Assembly: GCA_003989065.1 (NCBI GenBank)
Contig: RXIW01000039.1
Location: 1 to 35,870 of the forward strand
Source of the DNA: Candidatus Competibacteraceae bacterium
Lineage (GTDB): Bacteria; Pseudomonadota; Gammaproteobacteria; Competibacterales; Competibacteraceae
DNA: 35,870 nt
Direction: 5' to 3'
Made by a program: the position numbers and the translations under genes. Every line of letters starts with the position of its first letter. Position 1 is the first letter of the stretch. The notes under the pieces are model-generated. The model was not told the origin of the DNA. It worked only from the letters and a program-made list of their open reading frames with translations, and ran no database searches. This document shows, one piece after another, positions 13,741 through 21,200 of the stretch.

Positions 13741-16041
13741 TCACGCGGGATCGCCGACCGGACCGGTGGAGCCGATGACCGGATCGACCGGACCTGGGGT
13801 CGGATCGGCCGGGCCGGGGACAGGATCGACTGGGGGTTGCGTACTGGCGGCGGGAGCTACGGGGCTCTGCACGCTCTGGAACAACTGCTCGATCTGCGCC
13901 AGCCGCCCGACCCGCTCGGCTGAAGGATCGCCGGCGGCGGAAACGATCTGCCGAATCTTGGCGATGATTTCGTCCCGGATCGCCGCATCGGCCGACAGCA
14001 TCTTCGGGATCGCGGCCAGTGCCTCGTCGCGATCGAGCAACAGGGCGAAGAACTGTTCGCGAATCAGTTTCTTGAACTCCTCCAGGGTGATCCCGCCATG
14101 CGCGGCGCGCATGTTGCGCAGCGCCTCGAAAGAGCGCTCGTCCACGCCCGGCCCTTCCATGCCGATGTAGACCAGACTGCGGAGGGCCGCCTCACGCCAA
14201 CTACCCTCGGCGATCCGGGCCTTGAGTTCGGCGATCCGTTGCCGGATGAAATCGATCTGTTCCGGCTCCAGGCCGGGATGCCGCCGTGGGGGCGCATCGG
14301 TAGCGCGCATGCCGACCAGGGCTTGCAACAGCGGCGAGCTGTAGAGCGCAAGGAAAATCTGTTCCATGCTGCGATCGCGCAGATCGCGCCAGCCGTCGAG
14401 CGCGGCGATGATGCTGTCCGACAGGATGGCCTGCATCTGGATCAAGGGGTTGTCGGTCGCTGTCGGTTGGCGCTGGCCGCGCACCTGCTCGGCCAGCTGG
14501 GCGATTTGCTTCATCAGTGGGTTGCGATCTGAGAACAGCTCGTAGGGCAGCTCGGACGGATTCAGCTTGTGCAGCCATTCGGCGGTCTTGGCGCTGGCGC
14601 AGGACTGGACGAAGGGTTGGAACAGGGTGCGATACAGCCCGAGGTTGATTTCCGAGATGCGCCGCGCGGTGGCGAAACGGCGCTCGTTCTCGGGATCGGG
14701 CTGGACGATGGCGCGCAGATGCTCCAGCGAGCGCGGCTCGAAGCGCACGATCCAGTCGCCGCTGACCAGATCCGGATTGGCCGCATCGGCGGTCTTGGGG
14801 ATCATGACCGCTTCGTACAGGCCGGGTGGCAACACGTCGATCAGGTCGATGTTGGAGGCGAACTCCTGATGTTCCTTCCGGGCCACGCCGCCCGAGACGA
14901 AGATGCCGAGATGGCCGATGGTTTCGTGAATGGCGTAGATGATAGTCTGGCCACAGGCGCGGATGTCGTCGTCCTTTTCGTACAGATCGGTGATCCAGCC
15001 CAGCGCCTGCTGCGGCGGGGTGATGTTGTCGCCCTTGGAGCAGAAGCAGATGATAGGAGATCTGATGTTGCGCAGATCGATCCGCACCCCATCGCTAGTG
15101 ACGATTTCGGCGGTGGCCAGCCGATTGCCGATGAACAGTTGATCGACGATCCACTGCATCTCTTCAGCATTGAGATTGACGTGGCCGCCCCACCATTTCT
15201 CGAATTCCAAGAAGCGTGGTGCTTCGGTGTCGACCTTCGACCACAGCTCGTAGTTCTTGGTCCAGAGGGTGTTGGCTGGATTGAGATGCTCGAAGTTGCC
15301 GACCAGATAAGCGCCGTCGAACTTGCCGGCCCCCAGGTCGCTGGTCAACGCGGTCAGCCAGCTGCCACCCAGCAGGCCACCGGTGTAGCGCATCGGGTTG
15401 CGCCCTTCCACCCCAGCCCAGTAGGACAGCGGCGAGCCGGGAATGATGATCGGGCCGAACAGTTCCGGGCGGGTTGCCGCCAGCATCATCACCGCCCAAC
15501 CGGCTTGGCAGTTGCCGATCACGCAGGGTTTGCCCTCGGTATCGGGATGCAGTTCGATCACCTTCTCCAGGAATCTGCCCTCGGCGTGCATGATGTCTTC
15601 GATGGTCTGTCCCGGCATCGGGTTGGGGGTGAAACCGACGAAGTAGCAGGGATGACCGGCCCGCATGGCCACGCCCAGTTCGCTGTCGGCCTTGAAGCCG
15701 CCGATGCCCGGTCCATGTCCGGCGCGCGGATCGACCACCACGAAGGGGCGCTTTTTCGGATCGATTTCTACCCCGACCGGCGGCTTGACCCGCACCAGAC
15801 CGTAGTTGACCGGCCGATCGAAAGTCCGGCCATCGAGCACCAGTTCGGCGTCGAAGCTGAGGACGTTCGGCACCACCTTGGCCCGTTGCTGGAAGTAGGT
15901 GTCGCTGCGCTGGCGCAGCACATCCCAGAACAGGATGGTGCGCTGCCAACCATCGACCCAGTAATCGACCACTTCCTGGGTCAACGCAGGCAGGGCCTGC
16001 TGAGTGGAGAACGTGGTGAGGGATGGCGTTTGGTCGGTCAT
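13741..16041 (-). CDS. DUF3141 protein, PHA-synthase-like alpha/beta hydrolase
   Basis: A 766-residue protein of the DUF3141 family, often annotated 3-hydroxyalkanoate synthetase. The nucleophile elbow GNCQAGW places Cys178 where PHA synthases carry their catalytic Cys (GxCxxG box) and ordinary lipases carry Ser. Candidate acid and His follow in CSKGDNITPPQQ and in HETIGHLGIFVS, the usual order. The region after about residue 400 is helical and specific to the family. The last 35 residues are a Pro/Asp/Gly-rich tail of GPxDPxPGP-like repeats. Start 16041 has a GAGGAG ribosome-binding site; an in-frame ATG at 16119 adds 26 unlikely residues. The polymerase or thioesterase activity is unproven from sequence. 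Gene neighbours (FabI) suggest a hydroxyacyl-CoA or PHA context. Confidence 0.83.
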   Translation of the reverse strand: MTDQTPSLTTFSTQQALPALTQEVVDYWVDGWQRTILFWDVLRQRSDTYFQQRAKVVPNVLSFDAELVLDGRTFDRPVNYGLVRVKPPVGVEIDPKKRPFVVVDPRAGHGPGIGGFKADSELGVAMRAGHPCYFVGFTPNPMPGQTIEDIMHAEGRFLEKVIELHPDTEGKPCVIGNCQAGWAVMMLAATRPELFGPIIIPGSPLSYWAGVEGRNPMRYTGGLLGGSWLTALTSDLGAGKFDGAYLVGNFEHLNPANTLWTKNYELWSKVDTEAPRFLEFEKWWGGHVNLNAEEMQWIVDQLFIGNRLATAEIVTSDGVRIDLRNIRSPIICFCSKGDNITPPQQALGWITDLYEKDDDIRACGQTIIYAIHETIGHLGIFVSGGVARKEHQEFASNIDLIDVLPPGLYEAVMIPKTADAANPDLVSGDWIVRFEPRSLEHLRAIVQPDPENERRFATARRISEINLGLYRTLFQPFVQSCASAKTAEWLHKLNPSELPYELFSDRNPLMKQIAQLAEQVRGQRQPTATDNPLIQMQAILSDSIIAALDGWRDLRDRSMEQIFLALYSSPLLQALVGMRATDAPPRRHPGLEPEQIDFIRQRIAELKARIAEGSWREAALRSLVYIGMEGPGVDERSFEALRNMRAAHGGITLEEFKKLIREQFFALLLDRDEALAAIPKMLSADAAIRDEIIAKIRQIVSAAGDPSAERVGRLAQIEQLFQSVQSPVAPAASTQPPVDPVPGPADPTPGPVDPVIGSTGPVGDPA

Positions 16042-16134
16042 GGGGGAGGCTCCTCGGGGATTTAGGTTGGCCGCTGTCCAGGCGGGGATGATTGGAGACC
16101 GCAATCGGGTTTGGATCATCCCTGTCGCTTCATC

Positions 16135-16166
16135 GTTATTCTAGCGTTGTTATAGAGGTTATTCTA
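16135..16166. repeat. Direct repeat GTTATTCTA upstream of the DUF3141 gene
   Basis: GTTATTCTA occurs at 16135-16143 and 16158-16166, 23 bases start to start (about two helical turns), within an AT-rich patch 94-125 bases upstream of the DUF3141 start. On the minus strand TATAAC between the copies resembles a -10 box. A regulator-binding or promoter element is plausible; the -35 is not convincing. Confidence 0.35.
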
Positions 16167-16280
16167 AAGTTTTGGGTTGCGGTTTTGTGACAAGAAGCGC
16201 CGGATAGCGCACATGGCTCCAGCCGGAAGCAAGGTGCTCCAGGCCGGGTGGGCCGAGTCGGGTCAGGTGGCGGCGGGATT

Positions 16281-17411
16281 TCAACCCGCTGTCGGTGGGT
16301 CGTTTTCCGCTGGAATTTGGGCGGTTTCCGGATTGGCTGCGACCCAGCCCATGAACAGCTGATAGCCCAACGCCAGCAGGGTAGCGCCGACGAACATGCC
16401 CAGAATACCGCCGGTCGCCATGCCGCCCAGCGCGCCCAGCAGGATGACCGGCATCGGCGCATCGACCCCGCGGCCCAGCATCAGCGGTTTCAGCACATTG
16501 TCCGCCATGCCCGACAGCAACAGCAGCACGGTATAGACGATCGCTGCCCCATGGCTGTAATCGCCGCTCGACCAGAGGTAGATGATGGCCGGCACGGTGA
16601 TGAGCAACGCCGGCACCTGCGCGATGCCGAGCACCAGCATCACGCCCGCCAGCGCGCCGGCCCAGGGCACGCCGGCGACCATCAAGGCCAGACCAACCAG
16701 GATAGCTTGGATGAAAGCCACGCCGATGACACCCTGGGCCACGGCCCGGATGGTGGCGATAGACAGGCGGAGCAGTGCGCCGCCACGGGCTGCGCCGGCG
16801 ATACGGGCGGAAATCGCCTGGCTGCCGCGCCCGCCCGACTGTCCGAAGGCCATGATGATGCCGGCGATGATGAAAGCGCCGAGGAATTGCAAGATACCGC
16901 CGCCGATGCTGGCGACGAAAGCAAGCGCCGATTTGGCCAGTTCACCGATTTTCGGCTGCAGGGTCCGCACCAGTTCCGGCAGGTTGGCGTGGGCCTCCTG
17001 CCATACGGTGTGGACTCTCTCGCCAATGACGGGCCAATGAGCGATCTCCGGTCGCGGCGGCGGAATCTTGAGCGTATTGTTCTGTACGCTCAGGATCAGC
17101 TGCTGCACCGAATCGCCCAGCGAACTCATCAGCAGCGCTGTCGGCGTCACGATCAGGGTCAGCCCGACGAGCACCAGCAGAGTCGCGGCCAGTCCCTGTT
17201 TGCCGCCGATCTTGTTGGCCAGGGTTTGGTGAAGGGGATACAGGGTGACCGCCAGGATCAGGGCCCAGATCATCAGCGGCAGGAACGGAGCGAAGATTCG
17301 ATAACACAGCAACGTCATGGCAAGCAGCAGACCGGCGCGGATCAGGACATCCATCAGTCGGGTCGCGATCCGTTGTTCGAGCGTTGGATCGGGTGGCGTG
17401 GGGAGGTTCAT
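16281..17411 (-). CDS. AI-2E family (PF01594) membrane transporter
   Basis: A 376-residue polytopic protein with about eight helices. Family elements include the N-terminal pair AGLLLAMTLLCYRIFAPFLP and LMIWALILAVTLYPLHQTL, the long periplasmic/cytosolic middle segment, and the C-terminal VPALLITVPAIIYLW, SGMADNVLKPLMLGRGVDAP and GALGGMATGGILGMFVGATL; the last two are diagnostic. Relatives include E. coli TqsA, proposed AI-2 exporters, and Na+/H+ antiporter-like members, so the substrate is open. The ATG at 17411 is chosen because GGAG lies seven bases upstream; the in-frame ATG at 17417 has that GGAG directly against it. The C-terminal tail is short and Pro-rich. Confidence 0.87.
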   Translation of the reverse strand: MNLPTPPDPTLEQRIATRLMDVLIRAGLLLAMTLLCYRIFAPFLPLMIWALILAVTLYPLHQTLANKIGGKQGLAATLLVLVGLTLIVTPTALLMSSLGDSVQQLILSVQNNTLKIPPPRPEIAHWPVIGERVHTVWQEAHANLPELVRTLQPKIGELAKSALAFVASIGGGILQFLGAFIIAGIIMAFGQSGGRGSQAISARIAGAARGGALLRLSIATIRAVAQGVIGVAFIQAILVGLALMVAGVPWAGALAGVMLVLGIAQVPALLITVPAIIYLWSSGDYSHGAAIVYTVLLLLSGMADNVLKPLMLGRGVDAPMPVILLGALGGMATGGILGMFVGATLLALGYQLFMGWVAANPETAQIPAENDPPTAG

Positions 17412-17716
17412 GGTCATCTCCAGGGTAGGGGATCGGCTCTGCCAGCGTTGCCTGGCGCGGGATGTGATGCGGCAGCGCGCTGATCGGGTCGAGCGGAATC
17501 GTCTCCGCGATGGTATGGAAAACGCGACAGGTTGCAAGATGGCGACCCAGACCCGCTCGAAACTCGGTGGGGCAGGGGAGAGCCGATCGCTTATACTCTC
17601 GGCGACGAGGCTGACCTGCGCAGTCGCAGGACGGTTGACCCGTCGCATCGGATTCATCCTGCCGCGCAAGTCATGTTTCTGCGTAGGCTACGAGACATCA
17701 CTGCGGAGAAGTACCC
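17412..17716. other. Divergent intergenic region, no gene seen
   Basis: These 305 bases separate the AI-2E-family gene from a small plus-strand gene. Open frames through it are shadows without ribosome-binding sites or recognisable products. A TATACT at 17592-17597 could be a -10 box for the plus-strand gene, but no good -35 lies at the right distance. I see no repeat or RNA structure of note. Confidence 0.4.
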
Positions 17717-18160
17717 ATGGGCGAGAAAACCATCCCATCCAAGACCGGCCTCGACGGCGCGGTCATGGCGTTACGCCTCCACCTGTTGGAAAAAGGCAAC
17801 CGTTTCGAACACGGTCCGGATTACGAGGGCAACATCAAAGCCCTGACCGATGTCAGGCAGACCGTGCGGATGTACGAGGGCATGGGTTATACCAAGCTGG
17901 TCGAATTGGGCGATCCACCGGTTTACGCCATGCTGCAACGCGGCCATCGGGAACTGCACGTCTTCCAGCCGCAAGATCCGCAAATTCGGCAATGGCTGGC
18001 GGATGAGAAGGCTGACCCCAACGATCCCGCCATCCGGGCGATGCTGCTTAGCAAGACCGGGGTGAGCGAAAACCAGGTCGCGGCGGCAGCTAAACCCCGA
18101 CGCTATCACATCAACGAGGTGGATGACGTATTCCTCGTCACCACCGATGACGACGATTGA
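17717..18160 (+). CDS. Small soluble protein of unknown function
   Basis: A 147-residue protein with no signal peptide or membrane segment, which I do not recognise. It starts MGEKTIPSKTGLDGAVMALR, has a central predicted helical and beta mix (IKALTDVRQTVRMYEGMGY; KLVELGDPPVYAML), and ends in an acidic tail (EVDDVFLVTTDDDD). A GCGGAG ribosome-binding site six to ten bases before the ATG and sensible amino-acid use support it as real. It is convergent with the giant helicase gene, 91 bases apart. Whether it relates to that gene functionally is unknown. Confidence 0.7.
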   Translation: MGEKTIPSKTGLDGAVMALRLHLLEKGNRFEHGPDYEGNIKALTDVRQTVRMYEGMGYTKLVELGDPPVYAMLQRGHRELHVFQPQDPQIRQWLADEKADPNDPAIRAMLLSKTGVSENQVAAAAKPRRYHINEVDDVFLVTTDDDD

Positions 18161-18251
18161 CCTTTCGCGGACGCCGCTGATCGGGCAGTGTGGACGTCGT
18201 TCCGCAACCTGACTGAGGCACTGCAGGCGCCGCCAGAGTTCATGGCGGTGT

Positions 18252-21200
18252 TTACCGGGAAGCGTCCGGTCGATATTCGATCTCGGGGAGTACCAACTCC
18301 CAGCTTTCGCAGGGCAGTGTTGTACGCTCGGCGACGTTTGCATGGCGCACCAGGATGGCCGCGACGCGTACGGCCACGATTTCTCCATCGGGCAGCCGGA
18401 ACTTGGACGACATGCGCCCAACGGCTTGGCCCGATGCATCAGCCAGTTCCCAACCCGTACCGCCTTTGGCGCGTGGTTGCAGTTGCAGCGGGCTGCCTAT
18501 CTCCAGTGCGGCGATGGCGTGGTGGATAGGGGCGTCAGGTCGGAAATAACCGGGCCAGGAGAGGACGATCTTTTCGGGATCGGCGACCCAGGTACGATGG
18601 TTGACGCCGGGTTCCGGCGGATGAGCTTCCGGACGGGAATGTATGGCCAGCTGCTGCAGTTCGCCGATAAAAGGATGGTCTTCGCCAAGCGTTGCGCACA
18701 GGGTGAGCGATTGTCGGGCGCGGGTCATCGCCACGTAGAATAGACGCCGTTCCTCATCACCACACCCTTGCCAGCCACCACCGTCGAGAATCAGGACGTG
18801 GTCGAATTCCAGGCCCTTGGCGCGGTGAGCTGTCGTTAGAAGGAGCGGTGCGTTGGGTCGGTTGCCGCCACTGACTGGATTGGCGGAGCCAAAGTCATAG
18901 AGAGCTTCGACGAGGTCGGCGACGAGTCGCTCGCCGCTCGGATGGGCCTGCTCGGTTTCGTGAATGAACTGGCCGAGGGCTGCGTGGAAGGGATGTTCGA
19001 TGGCACCGTCCGGTGTGACATGGAAGCGATAGCGGAACCAGCGGCTCAGTGCACCGGCCCGAACCAACAGGCGCTTGCGTTTCACTTGCCGCTGTTGTCC
19101 GTTCAGGAGCTTGAGCAAGATATGGCCTTCGCGCGTCAGATACAGGTTGATCTGGACCCCATCGCGCAGCATCGTGACGGGGATGCCGCGCAGGCGACAA
19201 AGCGCATGCATGGGTTCGAGATCTTGCCAGCGGCGGGCGATCACCGCGAAGTGGCCCCAGTGTTGCCCGCCTCCACGACTGCTGCCTATCAGGGTGTGCA
19301 GCCGCGACAGCGCGTCGAGCGCCGTCTGAACCGCTTGGTTAGGATTGCGCGATACCTCGAGTATATGGGTTCGGCCCCGTAGCAGGGGGTCAAGCACCGC
19401 CAGTTCGCCGCCAGTCGCTTGCTCACGGCGGGCGTGATCGATGCGGATGACCTGTCCCGCCTTCATGCGCTCGCTGGCCCGTTCGATAATGCGGTTGGCG
19501 CAGTCGATGATCTGCTGCGTGGAGCGATAGTTTTCGACCAACGCGTAGCGGCGCGCGCTGTAGTCGCGTTCGAACTGGCGGATGTAGCGGACGCTGGCAC
19601 CGTCGAAGGCGTAGATGTTCTGGTCGTCGTCGCCGACCACCATCAGCGAGACCCGATCCTCTTCCTCTTGCAAGGTGCGACCGGCGACCGCGCTGATCAG
19701 GTCGTAGTGGTCGCCATTGATGTCCTGGTATTCATCGACGAGTAGGAAGCGTAGTCCTGCCAGCATGCGCTCGCGCACGGTCGAAAGGCCGATGCCTTCG
19801 TCCCGGTCCTCTTCCGCGCCACGCAGTTGGCGTGTCGCTTGGCGGATGACAGCCCCAAAATCCACGGCCTCGCCGCGCTCGATGGCCACGGCATAGCTGG
19901 TGCCCGTCAGTCGCATGGCCAGGCCATGCAGGGTTTGCACAGCGACACCGGCCGCATCAGCGCCGACCAATGCCCACAGACGCCGCCGGATCTCGTTCGC
20001 CGCTGAACGATTGTAGGCTAGCACCATGATGGCTTGAGGCAGAACCATGCATTCGCGTAGCAGCCACGCCACGCGATGCACGATGACACGGGTCTTGCCG
20101 GAGCCCGGTCCGGCCAGCACGAGATGGCTGCCGTCGGGCGACGCCGCGACGATCGCTTGTTGGTCCGGATTGGCAAGGTCGGTGAGGATGCGGCGATGAG
20201 CGGTTTCGGTGGTGGCCAGGTCGAGCACCTCTTTACGTCCGGCAAAGTAGCGCCGGATGAACTCGTTCCGCTCCAGGCGAAAGTAGTCGAGGATGAAGTC
20301 CATTGCCGCCTGGATCTTGCCGATGGCCAGTCGTGCGTATTCGGCCATGACGTGCACTTGGACGATCTTGTCCTTGTAATGCAGGGCCAGTTCGGCATAG
20401 TCGGATTTCTTGAACTGGCGGCGGCGCGCATCCGGGTTGAGCTCGATCTTCATGGCGGAACGGAACACGGTCTTGCCACGCGCCAGATGCAGGACCTCGT
20501 TGGCGTCCAGGTAAAGCAACGCGGCAGACAGCGCGACATCCCAGCGCTGGATGTCCAGATCGGCCAGCGTAGTGTCAGCCTGTAGCACAGCTTCTAGCTC
20601 TCCTTGCTTGCAGGTGACGAGCGCCGCGTGGCTCTTGCGGCGGCGCAGGAATTCCGCGATCAGTGCATGCGCCATCCGCATGCGTCGTGTGCGGATGGCT
20701 TCGATGTCCTGCCAGTTCCGCAGCAGTTTCAGGTAGCGGCTGTCCGTCGATTGGGGGCGCAGCGCGAAAATACCCCTATTCGTGGTGCCGGAGCCGAACG
20801 GTTCGGCGAAGGATTTGAGCAGCCGCGTGAGACGTTCCGGGCTGAAGTCCACATCGACATCCCGTCTCAGGGTGTCGCACAGGCGGCGGACGTTGATGAC
20901 CTGCCAGTCGCCCTGATCGGCATCCGGTGCTGCTTCGCGCAGGTTGGCAAGCAGCGCATCCTCGATGCGGACGAGGTTGGCGAGCCGGGTTGAGGTGTCC
21001 GGATCGCGATAGAAGGTCACGCCGATCTCTGTGTCGTTGGAGAGCAACTTCCAGTGATCGAGCTCGCGTAGCATCTGCTGCAATCTGGGCGAATCCACGC
21101 CGGTAGCCATCAAGAGCTCGTCGGTGGAAAGACCTTGAGCGTCGTCCGCCTGCATGAGCGCCGAGAGGATCGTCATGTAGGGCTCGATGTGGGTGTTGGG

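Noticed and set aside
16042-16119. ATG start at 16119 for the DUF3141 protein
   Set aside because: The ATG at 16041 has a GAGGAG site; the extra residues look like read-through of untranslated sequence.
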